Assembly: GCA_045586405.1 (NCBI GenBank)
Contig: JAZNAG010000147.1
Coordinates: 1 to 36,651 of the forward strand
From: SIG607 sp045586405
GTDB lineage: Bacteria > Bacillota > Clostridia > Oscillospirales > Acutalibacteraceae
DNA: 36,651 nt
Direction of reading: 5' to 3'
The position numbers and the translations under genes are program-made. Below the pieces are notes generated by a model. That model saw only the letters and a program-made list of their open reading frames with translations, was not told the origin of the DNA and searched no databases. Positions 8,187-16,250 of the stretch are shown here, one piece after another (position 1 is the stretch's first letter; each line of letters opens with the position of its first letter).

Positions 8187-8208
8187 GTCTTTAAAGGTGG
8201 GATAATAT

Positions 8209-9057
8209 ATGATCATTGATACCAATGAGCCAATAAACGCTATATGCTACGGCAGGGTAAGTCAGGATAAAAAGCCGTGGCATAACGGAAGACGACTTAA
8301 TACCCATATGTTTGTGGTTCTGGAAAAAGGTTTTCTTAAAATGCAGGTAGAAAAAACCGTATACGATATGCAAAAAGGTGATATACTTCTTATTCCGCAA
8401 AACACCTTTTACCGTCCCATTGAGGTTAAGGAGATAAGTTATTATTTTCTGCACTTTTCGGCAGAAATTGCAAATGAAAAAGAAGCACCGCTTCATATGC
8501 GCTTTAACCCGCGGCTGCCTGATGGAGAGTTTGAGTTTTTCTATTGGGGTGGACACAGTAACATTAAAATAAATACCCTGAGCCATACTGCCGATAATGA
8601 TGCGGTCCGTAAAATATTAAACAAAATCGCCTCTTTGAATATAAAAACAAACGAGCAGAAATTACTGCTCGACTGTTTTGTAAGGGAGCTTATAGTAACT
8701 ATATCACAGCAAAATGCGGGTGGAGAAAAGATAAGTTACAATATGGCTAAAATTATAAGGTATATAGACAGTAATTATTTTGAGGATATTACTCTTTCGT
8801 CACTATCACGGGAATTCGGCTTTTCACAGTCGTATATAGCAAGGCTTTTTAAATGTGAACTTGGCACTACGTCGGTTAGTTATATAAACCACACCAGAAT
8901 AATAAATGCTTGTCGATTACTTCTTTGCAGCGGAAAAACGGTGGGGGAAATAAGTGAAGAGGTAGGTTTTAAAGACCAGTATTATTTTACAAGGGTTTTC
9001 AATTCTTTTATGAAAATGACACCGTCACAGTACCGAAAAAGCCGTATATTAACATAA
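8209..9057 (+). CDS. AraC family transcriptional regulator
   Basis: 282 residues. The N-terminal half has cupin-like sugar-sensing features (GRRLNTHMFVVLEKG ... YDMQKGDILLIPQNTFYRP). The C-terminal ~100 residues contain the two AraC helix-turn-helix units (LSSLSREFGFSQSYIARLFK and GEISEEVGFKDQYYFTRVFN) and end in the standard MTPSQYRKS. The start follows AAAGGTGGGAT. Such proteins usually activate carbohydrate-use genes when they bind a sugar. The divergent GH28 gene is the obvious target and the only glycosidase gene adjoining it. No signal or membrane segment. The ligand cannot be predicted. Confidence 0.93.
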   Translation: MIIDTNEPINAICYGRVSQDKKPWHNGRRLNTHMFVVLEKGFLKMQVEKTVYDMQKGDILLIPQNTFYRPIEVKEISYYFLHFSAEIANEKEAPLHMRFNPRLPDGEFEFFYWGGHSNIKINTLSHTADNDAVRKILNKIASLNIKTNEQKLLLDCFVRELIVTISQQNAGGEKISYNMAKIIRYIDSNYFEDITLSSLSREFGFSQSYIARLFKCELGTTSVSYINHTRIINACRLLLCSGKTVGEISEEVGFKDQYYFTRVFNSFMKMTPSQYRKSRILT

Positions 9058-9084
9058 AAAGCAGTACGCCGGGCGTACTGCTTT
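9056..9084. terminator. bidirectional terminator between converging genes
   Basis: AAAAGCAGTACGCC and GGCGTACTGCTTTT form a near-perfect hairpin overlapping the AraC stop. It has A/T runs on both sides and serves both the regulator and the converging ABC transporter gene. Confidence 0.85.
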
Positions 9085-9087
9085 TAC

Positions 9088-10902
9088 TTAACTTTGCAAA
9101 GATTTGAGATTATAGAACTCGCCTTTTTTAGCCATCAGTTCTTCAAATGTTCCGAATTCAACGCATTCGCCCTCTTTGAGCACTGCAATTTTATCGGCAT
9201 TTCTGATAGTGGACAGTCGGTGAGCCACTATAAATGTGGTGCGGCTGCTGGTAAGGTTGTCTATGGCTTTTTGTATTTCGGCTTCTGATACGCTGTCAAG
9301 GGCACTGGTGGCTTCGTCAAATATAATAACCTTGGGATCGCGAATCAGTGCACGGGCTATGGCAATTCTCTGCTTTTGACCGCCCGACAGCTTATCACCG
9401 TGTTCACCGATATTTGTATTTATGCCCTTTGGAAGTTTATCAATAACACTTCTCAGCTGTGCCGCGTCAATAATTTCTTCTAAGCGCTCTTTTGAAATAT
9501 GGGGATTTCCGTAGGTTATGTTATCCTTTACTGTTCCCGAAAACAACACTGTTTTTTGCGGAACTACCGATAAAAAACGGCGGTAACTGGGCAGGTCAAT
9601 TTCCTTTATATCCTTGCCGTCTATAAGAAGTTTACCGGACTTGGTTTTGTAAAAGCCTGTTACAAGGTTCATAATGGTACTTTTGCCTGAACCCGATTCA
9701 CCCACAAGGGCTATGGTTTCGCCTTTGTTCACCTTAAGGTTGAAATCGTGGATAACGGGGGTGCGTCTTGAATATTGGAAGTTGATGTTTTTAAATTCAT
9801 ATACGCCTTCAAGCTCTTTAATTTTTTCTTTGCCGGTATTGTCTTCTATATCACCGGCGCAAAGTATTTCGCCAATGGATTTTACCGACTCAAGACCTTT
9901 GGTAAGCATTGGCAGTGTCAAAATGATACCATTTAAGTGACCGAGTAAAGTGGCGAAGTATGATTGATACATAGCAATATCGCCGATTTCGGTAATAGTA
10001 CCTCTAATAAATAGCCAAGCGGTGAAGAAAAGACAGACAACCTGTGAAAAGGAAACAAGCGCCCATATAGCAGAGTTAAAAAGACTTTGCACAAAGTCAA
10101 GCTTATAACCTTTATTTGCCGCAGTGGTTATTTCACCCGTTATTTTTTTAATTTCCACATTCTCAAGTGCGTGGGCGCGGGTGACCGGTACAAGCTCTAT
10201 CATATTTATAACGCTTGATGAAGTGTTTTCAATAGTTTTGCGGAATTCCTCGTTATTTTTTCTAAGCGGTTTTCTGAATTTATTAAGCAGTAGTGCAAAC
10301 AGGGGTACGCAAATCAAAAACATAAAGAAGACAGGTAAGCTTTTTGTCAGCACAATAATAAGGGTAATGGCAGTGTTTGAAAAAATGCGCATAATAATGG
10401 TAAACATCTGTGAAGAAAGCATTTCAACATTTTCAACATCACGCATTACCTTAGACTGAATTTTACCCGTAGGCATTTCTTTGTGAAAACCAATGGATAA
10501 CTGCTGAAGTTTTCGAATCATAGCGCCGCGCAGTCCTGCTTCAACACGTCTTTTTGCTTTGCTGAAGAACCTTATATGAAGCATATGGGTGGGTATGTGC
10601 TGAATGTAGGCAATAGCGGCAATAGCAAAGTCGATAACAAGCCTTACACCATACCCCTCGGGCCTTGTTGCAACAGTTGTAATAACGTCAGCGGTAATCA
10701 GCGGTAAAATCCATTCAGGCAGAGATTTTATTATAAAAAACAAATACGAGAAAAACAGGTTCTTGTAGTCACCTTTATAAAGACCAAAAAGGATACGAAG
10801 GCCTTTTCCGTTATATTTACGGTAACATTCAATGAACTGTTCTTCTCGCTTTAAAATTTCCGAATTGTTTAAAAGCTTTTTTGATTTGTTTTTACGACTC
10901 AT
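9088..10902 (-). CDS. exporter-type ABC transporter, fused permease and ATPase
   Basis: 604 residues from ATG 10902; AGGAG lies 10 bases upstream and the longer frame to 10956 has no ribosome site. An N-terminal transmembrane domain (about 45-330, several hydrophobic segments) precedes the nucleotide-binding domain: Walker A GESGSGKST, signature LSGGQKQRIAIARAL, Walker B VIIFDEATSALD, H-loop IVAHRLSTI. This half-size layout works as a homodimer or as a heterodimer with another half; no partner lies next to it. The class exports drugs, lipids or peptides; the substrate cannot be inferred. It has its own promoter and shares the terminator at 9056-9084 with the AraC gene. Confidence 0.93.
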   Translation of the reverse strand: MSRKNKSKKLLNNSEILKREEQFIECYRKYNGKGLRILFGLYKGDYKNLFFSYLFFIIKSLPEWILPLITADVITTVATRPEGYGVRLVIDFAIAAIAYIQHIPTHMLHIRFFSKAKRRVEAGLRGAMIRKLQQLSIGFHKEMPTGKIQSKVMRDVENVEMLSSQMFTIIMRIFSNTAITLIIVLTKSLPVFFMFLICVPLFALLLNKFRKPLRKNNEEFRKTIENTSSSVINMIELVPVTRAHALENVEIKKITGEITTAANKGYKLDFVQSLFNSAIWALVSFSQVVCLFFTAWLFIRGTITEIGDIAMYQSYFATLLGHLNGIILTLPMLTKGLESVKSIGEILCAGDIEDNTGKEKIKELEGVYEFKNINFQYSRRTPVIHDFNLKVNKGETIALVGESGSGKSTIMNLVTGFYKTKSGKLLIDGKDIKEIDLPSYRRFLSVVPQKTVLFSGTVKDNITYGNPHISKERLEEIIDAAQLRSVIDKLPKGINTNIGEHGDKLSGGQKQRIAIARALIRDPKVIIFDEATSALDSVSEAEIQKAIDNLTSSRTTFIVAHRLSTIRNADKIAVLKEGECVEFGTFEELMAKKGEFYNLKSLQS

Positions 10903-10999
10903 ACAAATCACACTCCTAAAAGGAAAAAGAAACGTATTCAGTTGTTTATGCCTCAAAAAAAGACTGCCTATGATAAAGCAAACTTATTGCTTCAAGGAC

Positions 11000-11028
11000 T
11001 TTATACCACAGCAAAAAACAAAAGTCAA
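11000..11028 (-). promoter_or_regulatory. promoter of the ABC transporter gene
   Basis: On the minus strand TTGACT (11028-11023), a 17-base spacer and TATAAA (11005-11000). The roughly 90-base leader to the ATG at 10902 shows no structure I recognise. Confidence 0.75.
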
Positions 11029-11051
11029 CCCCTTTTTGAGAAAAAATAAAA

Positions 11052-11072
11052 AACCCCGAAAAATCGGGGCTT
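11052..11072 (-). terminator. intrinsic terminator of the GH2 gene
   Basis: On the minus strand GCCCCGA-TTTTT-CGGGGTT is followed by TTTTATTTTTT, just past the GH2 stop codon. Confidence 0.8.
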
Positions 11073-11075
11073 TTA

Positions 11076-13199
11076 TTAGTAAATTATGCCGTAAATCAGC
11101 AAAGCGTAGCCGTTATTTGCCGACCTTATTATTATTTCTTTAATCGTATTGTCAATGTCTGTTTCTATCTCTTTTCGGTTTATAACGTACTTTTCAGAAT
11201 TTTTCTCATAGCCGAAATAAGCAAAGGTGTCAGAGTTTTCTGCAACAGGGTTTATCTGTGACGACCATTTTGTAGTGAAAACCGTGGTAACGTCAATACC
11301 GTTTTTAAAGGTATAGCTTTGCTTTTCGCCGCTCTCATATAAAACTTCAAGGGTGGCAACGTCTTCGCCGTACTGATCGGAAAGGGGATATCCCTTGCCG
11401 AAACCTACAAGACCGATAATATTTAGCTTATCGGTGATAATGTCGCACTTAATTTTATATTCATCGTTGTTATTTACAAGCAACGGAACATTGTTAAGAG
11501 GCGCAACATCACAAAGCACAGGACCTTTTATAAGCCTTCTTGGACGCATGGTCGGGCCTTCATCGTAATTTTTAACGAATTCTTCAAAACCGCTTTTTGT
11601 GTCATCACTTAAAAGGTTTTTGCCATAGAGCTCTGATTTTGGCTCGTACCAGAAGGGGTATTCCACCGCCTTTTTACCGATTCTCTTTATGCCCTTGCAG
11701 AAGGTATCGTAAATTAAAGTGGGATTTCGGTATCGGTCCACAAGCCCTTCATGAAGAAGACCGTCAACCACCGAGGCATCGTGGCGGTTAAAATCGTTAA
11801 GCTCTGCCCAAAACCAAAAGCTTGCACCTGCCAAGGCGCCGTGGTCATCGGCATACATATAAAGCTTATTGATTTCACTTAAAAACTCAGACAAAAGTTT
11901 AGGATTATTATATAAGAAATGACCTCCCCATTCGGTAAAGAAAAGGGGTTTGTCATTTAGTATTTTGGCTGACTTTGCAGCACGTTCAAAGGTTTGAGAA
12001 TAAGGGTGCATAGTGTAAAAATCAAAACCGCAAAGGTTATAATACTTCAGAGTATCCTCATCACTCATACAGTTGGCACCCGAAACCATACGGGTAGGAT
12101 CGTTTTCTTTACAAACCTTGGCGCTGTCTATTAAGAATTTTTCGGTGAAACGGCACTCGTTAAAGCAGAGCCAAAAAGCTACGCAGGGGTGGTTTCTGTC
12201 ACGGATAACGGTTCTTTTCAGCACCTCAATGCTACTCTCATGAATAGCGGGGTTGCTTGTGTCAGACCACCAAAGCCCCGGCTCTTCCGATACAAAAAGA
12301 CCGATTTCGTCGGCTATATCAAGAGTCTTTTCGCTGTGGGGATAGTGAACAAGGCGCACAAAGTTACAGCCTGTATTTTTTATTTGCTGTAAATCACTGC
12401 GAATTTGCTCTTCGGTAGGACAGTGACCGCTGTCACCGTACATTTCGTGTTTGCAAACACCCTTTAAAAATTCGTATTTACCGTTTATTTTAAATCTGTG
12501 CTTATCACAGCTTATTTCACGAAAGCCAATATTACAGTTATAGGTATCACATATTATGCCGTTACACAGTAATGTAACCTCTAACCTGTATAAATTCGGA
12601 TTTTCGGGTGACCATAAAATGATGTTTTCTATTTTTTGTTCTATGTAATTATTATTTGCAGGCTGTATATACTCTGTGACAAGAGTATCACCGTAAAACA
12701 GTTTAATGTTAAATTCGCTGTTCTCGTGAATGGAGCATTTTGTTTCTGCCGTAAACAGAGCAGAAGAATAATTATCGGTTAAAATATAATGAGCAAAAAC
12801 ATCTTCAATATGGTTTTCGCATTTAAACAGAACAGTTACGCCTCTTATTATACCGCCGAAATTTTCCCAACCGGCTGTGGGACCGAACTCGGCATTTATA
12901 TCTTCAAGCTCTACAAGTAGATTATTTTCTTCTTCTTTTGCAATATCGGTTATATCAAAAGAGTATTTGCAGTAGGGAAGCATACTGCCAAGAAAAACTT
13001 CGTTAAGAAAAACCTTTGCGGAGTAGGTTATTGCATCAAAATTAAGATACACTTTATCGGCGGTGTACTCTAAATCGAAAGTTTTCTCGCATTCGCTGTG
13101 TCCCACGGCGAGACGGGAAAAAGGAACCGATATTTCTCTCTTTTTTCCTTTGCCTATACGGTAATTCCAAATTCCGTTTAAAGACTGAAATTTGTTCAT
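11076..13199 (-). CDS. GH2 family glycoside hydrolase (beta-galactosidase/beta-glucuronidase type)
   Basis: 707 residues from ATG 13199, six bases after GGAGG. The upstream ATG at 13214 lacks a ribosome site. The order is a sugar-binding jelly-roll domain (LNGIWNYRIG ... DKVYLNFDAI), an immunoglobulin-like domain, then a TIM barrel. The catalytic acid/base is E348 in WLCFNE and the nucleophile E423 in FFTEWGG, both in place. The compact length and the VSEEPGLWW and TEWGG motifs favour the UidA-like branch of GH2 over LacZ, but specificity cannot be fixed. No signal peptide: it probably acts on imported sugars or glucuronides. Its start is only 30 bases after the stop of the DtxR-type repressor gene with no promoter between, so the two are probably co-transcribed. 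Confidence 0.9.
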   Translation of the reverse strand: MNKFQSLNGIWNYRIGKGKKREISVPFSRLAVGHSECEKTFDLEYTADKVYLNFDAITYSAKVFLNEVFLGSMLPYCKYSFDITDIAKEEENNLLVELEDINAEFGPTAGWENFGGIIRGVTVLFKCENHIEDVFAHYILTDNYSSALFTAETKCSIHENSEFNIKLFYGDTLVTEYIQPANNNYIEQKIENIILWSPENPNLYRLEVTLLCNGIICDTYNCNIGFREISCDKHRFKINGKYEFLKGVCKHEMYGDSGHCPTEEQIRSDLQQIKNTGCNFVRLVHYPHSEKTLDIADEIGLFVSEEPGLWWSDTSNPAIHESSIEVLKRTVIRDRNHPCVAFWLCFNECRFTEKFLIDSAKVCKENDPTRMVSGANCMSDEDTLKYYNLCGFDFYTMHPYSQTFERAAKSAKILNDKPLFFTEWGGHFLYNNPKLLSEFLSEINKLYMYADDHGALAGASFWFWAELNDFNRHDASVVDGLLHEGLVDRYRNPTLIYDTFCKGIKRIGKKAVEYPFWYEPKSELYGKNLLSDDTKSGFEEFVKNYDEGPTMRPRRLIKGPVLCDVAPLNNVPLLVNNNDEYKIKCDIITDKLNIIGLVGFGKGYPLSDQYGEDVATLEVLYESGEKQSYTFKNGIDVTTVFTTKWSSQINPVAENSDTFAYFGYEKNSEKYVINRKEIETDIDNTIKEIIIRSANNGYALLIYGIIY

Positions 13200-13229
13200 G
13201 GCTTTCCTCCGCATTTTTACAGTCGTTGC

Positions 13230-13592
13230 TTATTTTTTGGTAAAGCTTTTAATGGCATTTATGGTTGTGTCGCTTAAGTCGTGCTCCATTTTGCAGGCAT
13301 CAAATGTGGCAGTTTCTTTGTCAACACCGAGTTTTATGAGAAATTCTGTCAAAATGGTGTGGCGCTCGTAAATTCGTTCTGCTACCTCTACGCCTTCTTC
13401 GGTAAGAAATAAAAATCCGTCTTTATCGGTGACAACAAAGCCGCCTTTTTTAAGCAGACCGACTGCACGGCTGACACTGGGCTTTGAAAAGCCCATATAC
13501 TCACATACATCTATTGAGCGAACGGTATTGCTTTTTTTTGATAAAACGTAAATGGATTCAAGATACATCTCGCCTGATTCCTGTAAACGCAT
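13230..13592 (-). CDS. DtxR family metal-dependent transcriptional repressor
   Basis: 120 residues from ATG 13592, preceded by GGAGGTG; the frame extends upstream to 13667 without a ribosome site. The N-terminal winged helix (VCEYMGFSKPSVSRAVGLLK) is followed by the dimer and metal-binding helices. Metal ligands resemble DtxR/IdeR rather than MntR: M9, C100, E103 and H104 (ACKMEH) match DtxR M10, C102, E105, H106, where manganese-specific MntR has Asp and Glu. This suggests Fe(II) sensing (inference). There is no C-terminal SH3-like domain, as in many short Firmicute members. An inverted repeat in its own promoter suggests autoregulation. A GH2 gene follows in the same transcript. Confidence 0.88.
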   Translation of the reverse strand: MRLQESGEMYLESIYVLSKKSNTVRSIDVCEYMGFSKPSVSRAVGLLKKGGFVVTDKDGFLFLTEEGVEVAERIYERHTILTEFLIKLGVDKETATFDACKMEHDLSDTTINAIKSFTKK

Positions 13593-13626
13593 AAAGCACC
13601 TCCGAATTAATTTATACATTATTAAA

Positions 13627-13655
13627 AATATACCACAGAAGGTATAAAAATGCAA
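13627..13655 (-). promoter_or_regulatory. promoter of the DtxR-type gene with candidate operator
   Basis: On the minus strand TTGCAT (13655-13650), a 17-base spacer and TATATT (13632-13627). An inverted repeat, TATACC-ACAGAA-GGTATA (13629-13646), fills the spacer and part of the -10 box, where a bound repressor would block RNA polymerase. Confidence 0.65.
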
Positions 13656-13718
13656 GTTATTATACATTATATATATTATGGGTATAAAAAGAGACGGGCG
13701 GAAAAATTAAATAATAAA

Positions 13719-13747
13719 TTGACAAAGATACCCTTTAAGTGTATAAT
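13719..13747 (+). promoter_or_regulatory. promoter of the murA-yycJ operon
   Basis: Consensus TTGACA (13719-13724), a 17-base spacer and TATAAT (13742-13747), giving a leader of about 25 bases. It looks strong and constitutive. Confidence 0.88.
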
Positions 13748-13779
13748 ATTTAATAAGAAGCTGGTATGGAGATGCAGAT

Positions 13780-15036
13780 GTGGAAAAATATGTAATTGAG
13801 GGCGGAAAAGCTTTACACGGCGAAGTACATATAAGCGGCGCAAAAAATGCGGCCGTGGCGATTCTTCCTGCCGTTTTGTTGGCTGAAAGCCCCTGCATTG
13901 TTGAAAATCTGCCGGATATATCTGACGTTGACCTTATTTTAAAAACCATGACAAAGCTTGGTGCAAAGGTCAAAAGAATTGATAATCAGTCTGTTGAAAT
14001 TGATCCTTCGGCGGTTAATTCTTATATAGTTACTAAAGATATGAGCAGCGGTATGCGTGCTTCAAGCTATTTTTTAGGTGCTTTACTTGGCAGAATGAAC
14101 AAGGCAAAGGTGGCGCCTCCCGGTGGCTGTGATTTTGGTGTAAGACCTATTGACCAGCACATAAAAGGCTTTGAGGCTATGGGTGCCGTTGTTTCTTGTG
14201 AAAAGGATATGGTTGTTTGCAAGGCGGACGAGCTTCGCGGCAATTATATCTATCTTGATATGGTAACTGTTGGTGCTACCATAAATATTATGCTTGCCGC
14301 CGTTAAGGCAAAGGGTATGACCGTTATTGAAAATGCGGCAAGAGAGCCTCATATAGTAGATCTTGCTAACTTTTTAAACAGTATGGGCGCGAATATAATG
14401 GGTGCAGGTACCAGCGTTATTAAAATCCGCGGTGTTGAAAAACTGTACGGCGCTTCTTACCACATTATTCCCGACCAGATAGAAGCAGGTACCTATATGG
14501 TTGCCGCTGCCGCTACCTGTGGCGATGTTACAATAACTAACGTTACTCCAAAGCATCTTGAGTCTATTATTGCAAAACTTGCAGAAGCCGGCGCCTCGGT
14601 TACACAGTATGATGAAGCTGTAAGAATTAAAATGGATAAAAGACCGAGAAGGTGTCAGGTAAAGACAATGCCTCATCCCGGTTTTCCTACCGATATGCAG
14701 CCTCAGATAGCAACATTTCTTTCTGTTGCAGAGGGAGAGAGCATAGTAACCGAAGGTGTATGGGACAACCGTTTCCGCTATGTTGATGAGCTTAAAAAGA
14801 TGGGCGCAGAAATTCGTGTAGAGGGTAAAAGAGCGATAATAACAGGTAAAGAAGCTCTTTCACCCGCAACGGTAAACGCTACCGACCTTCGTGCAGGTGC
14901 GGCTATGGTAATTGCCGGTCTTATGACCAAGGGAAAAACAACGGTTCAGGACATTATGTATATTGACCGTGGTTATGAAGGCCTTGTTGAAAAGCTTACA
15001 AATCTGGGCGCATCAATACGCCGCGTTTCAGAGTAG
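13780..15036 (+). CDS. murA: UDP-N-acetylglucosamine 1-carboxyvinyltransferase
   Basis: 418 residues, the usual MurA length. It transfers the enolpyruvyl group of PEP to UDP-GlcNAc, the first committed step of peptidoglycan synthesis in the cytoplasm and the target of fosfomycin. The start is GTG 13780, eight bases after GGAG; the ATG overlapping it is out of frame. The N-terminal substrate motif GGKALHGEVHISGAKNAA is present, and so is the catalytic loop PPGGCDFGVRPIDQHI with C117, the residue alkylated by fosfomycin. Asp at this position would give resistance, so the enzyme should be sensitive. HPGFPTDMQ and the C-terminal DLRAGAA motif are intact. Many Firmicutes carry two copies (murA and murZ); which this is cannot be decided. 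yycJ follows after 33 bases. Confidence 0.96.
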   Translation: MEKYVIEGGKALHGEVHISGAKNAAVAILPAVLLAESPCIVENLPDISDVDLILKTMTKLGAKVKRIDNQSVEIDPSAVNSYIVTKDMSSGMRASSYFLGALLGRMNKAKVAPPGGCDFGVRPIDQHIKGFEAMGAVVSCEKDMVVCKADELRGNYIYLDMVTVGATINIMLAAVKAKGMTVIENAAREPHIVDLANFLNSMGANIMGAGTSVIKIRGVEKLYGASYHIIPDQIEAGTYMVAAAATCGDVTITNVTPKHLESIIAKLAEAGASVTQYDEAVRIKMDKRPRRCQVKTMPHPGFPTDMQPQIATFLSVAEGESIVTEGVWDNRFRYVDELKKMGAEIRVEGKRAIITGKEALSPATVNATDLRAGAAMVIAGLMTKGKTTVQDIMYIDRGYEGLVEKLTNLGASIRRVSE

Positions 15037-15069
15037 CGTGTATATTATATATATGTAAGGTAAAATGAA

Positions 15070-15855
15070 ATGGCAAAATTCTGTTCACTGTTTAGCGGCA
15101 GTAAAGCTAACTGCACATATATAAGCGGTTCCGGCGGCGCTGTACTTGTTGATGCCGGTGCTTCCTGCAAGGCTATTTTAAAGGCAATTGAAGAAATAAA
15201 CGAAAACACCGAAAATATAAGGGCTATACTTATTACTCATACTCATAGCGACCATATAAAAGGGCTTAAAGGACTTAGCAAAAAGCTGAATGTTCCCGTA
15301 ATGGCTTCAAAGGTCACAATAGACGGTCTTCTCAAATTTGGTGAGGTAAGTGATGATATTCAGCTTGTCGCTATTGAAAACAGTATTGAAACCGATTTCG
15401 GAAAAGTAGTAAGGTTTGATACTATGCACGACAGCCCCGGTTCCAGCGGTTACAGTATAGTTCTTCCCGATGAGAATAAAATTTCGGTTTGTACCGACCT
15501 TGGTATTGTAACCGAGCAGGTGAGAAAAGAAATTTCCGGCAGCAACCTTATACTTATAGAGTCTAACCACGATTTGCGTATGCTGCAGAACGGTCCTTAT
15601 CCGCCTGAACTGAAAATCAGAATAGCAGGGGAGAGAGGGCATCTTTCCAACTCTGCCTGTGCTGCCGAATTACCGTATCTTTTAAAGAGCGGTACAACTC
15701 GTTTTGTACTTGGACATATAAGTGAAAATAATAACCTTCCTGCTTTGGCGCTTCGTACAAATCAGGCTTCGCTGATGGATGTGGGCGCTAAAGATAAAAC
15801 CGATTATCTTATGTTCTGCGCCGCTAAAGAAAACCGCGAAGTTATATATATTTAA
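15070..15855 (+). CDS. yycJ: YycJ/WalJ-type metallo-beta-lactamase-fold hydrolase
   Basis: 261 residues, the usual length of the YycJ (WalJ) family. The N-terminus FCSLFSGSKANCTYI and VLVDAGASCKAI are family marks. The metal site HTHSDH (H57, H59, D61, H62) is intact, with further ligands likely in ESNHD and GHLSN. Family members are putative 5'-exonucleases, linked in Bacillus and Streptococcus to the WalRK cell-wall system and to coordinating cell division with DNA replication. Here it sits in an operon with murA rather than with walRK, which fits a cell-envelope role. AAGG lies 10 bases before the ATG. Confidence 0.88.
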   Translation: MAKFCSLFSGSKANCTYISGSGGAVLVDAGASCKAILKAIEEINENTENIRAILITHTHSDHIKGLKGLSKKLNVPVMASKVTIDGLLKFGEVSDDIQLVAIENSIETDFGKVVRFDTMHDSPGSSGYSIVLPDENKISVCTDLGIVTEQVRKEISGSNLILIESNHDLRMLQNGPYPPELKIRIAGERGHLSNSACAAELPYLLKSGTTRFVLGHISENNNLPALALRTNQASLMDVGAKDKTDYLMFCAAKENREVIYI

Positions 15856-15873
15856 AAAAACATAAAAAAAGGC

Positions 15874-15902
15874 TTGACTGAGGTTTACAAGTGTGATATA
15901 AT
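15874..15902 (+). promoter_or_regulatory. promoter of the rpmG-secE-nusG-rplKA operon
   Basis: TTGACT (15874-15879), a 17-base spacer and TATAAT (15897-15902). It starts a leader of about 180 bases before rpmG. Confidence 0.88.
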
Positions 15903-15907
15903 CGTTG

Positions 15908-16088
15908 TACCTCTTAGGAGTCTTTTTTTTTGTGTGGACTCTGTTCTGACAAGGCCTAAAAGGCGTAATGTGTGCTTCTTTCCGTCAGGCGACATAAGAC
16001 GGAAGGTACGCTTAAAGGCTAAACTGAGGGAGGCGTTTACTGCAATTTTGCAGCAAAAATATATTTCCGTAAAGCGGGAGGTGCCGTT
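15908..16088 (+). promoter_or_regulatory. structured 5' leader of the rpmG operon
   Basis: The ~180-base leader can form at least one strong hairpin, CTTCCGTC-AGGCGACATAA-GACGGAAG (15979-16005). A second possible stem, GAGTC...GACTC, lies close to the promoter. GCGGGAGG is the Shine-Dalgarno for rpmG. No tRNA-Trp gene, which often precedes secE, is visible here. The leader may hold a ribosomal-protein or antitermination control, but no known class is recognised. Confidence 0.4.
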
Positions 16089-16238
16089 ATGAGAGTTAAA
16101 ATCACACTTGCTTGTACTGAATGCAAGCAGCGCAATTACAACACAATGAAAAATAAGAAAAATGATCCCGACAGACTTGAAATGAACAAATATTGCAAGT
16201 TCTGCAGAAAGCACACCGTTCATAAGGAAACCAAATAA
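16089..16238 (+). CDS. rpmG: 50S ribosomal protein L33
   Basis: 49 residues: MRVKITLACTECK ... NKYCKFCRKHTVHKETK. This is the normal L33 length with both CxxC pairs (CTEC and CKFC), the zinc-ribbon C+ form. GGGAGG precedes the ATG. secE starts 12 bases after the stop. rpmG-secE-nusG is the usual order in Firmicutes. The gene is too short for many ORF callers but its identity is clear. Confidence 0.95.
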   Translation: MRVKITLACTECKQRNYNTMKNKKNDPDRLEMNKYCKFCRKHTVHKETK

Positions 16239-16250
16239 GGAGAGCTTGAT

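Noticed and set aside
13593..13779. Possible riboswitch between the DtxR-type gene and murA
   Set aside because: Both transcripts start close to their genes (promoters at 13627-13655 and 13719-13747), leaving too little leader.
15874..16092. 72-codon frame before rpmG
   Set aside because: It starts in the -35 box of the operon promoter and overlaps the L33 start; Arg/Lys-rich with no ribosome site. Treated as leader RNA.
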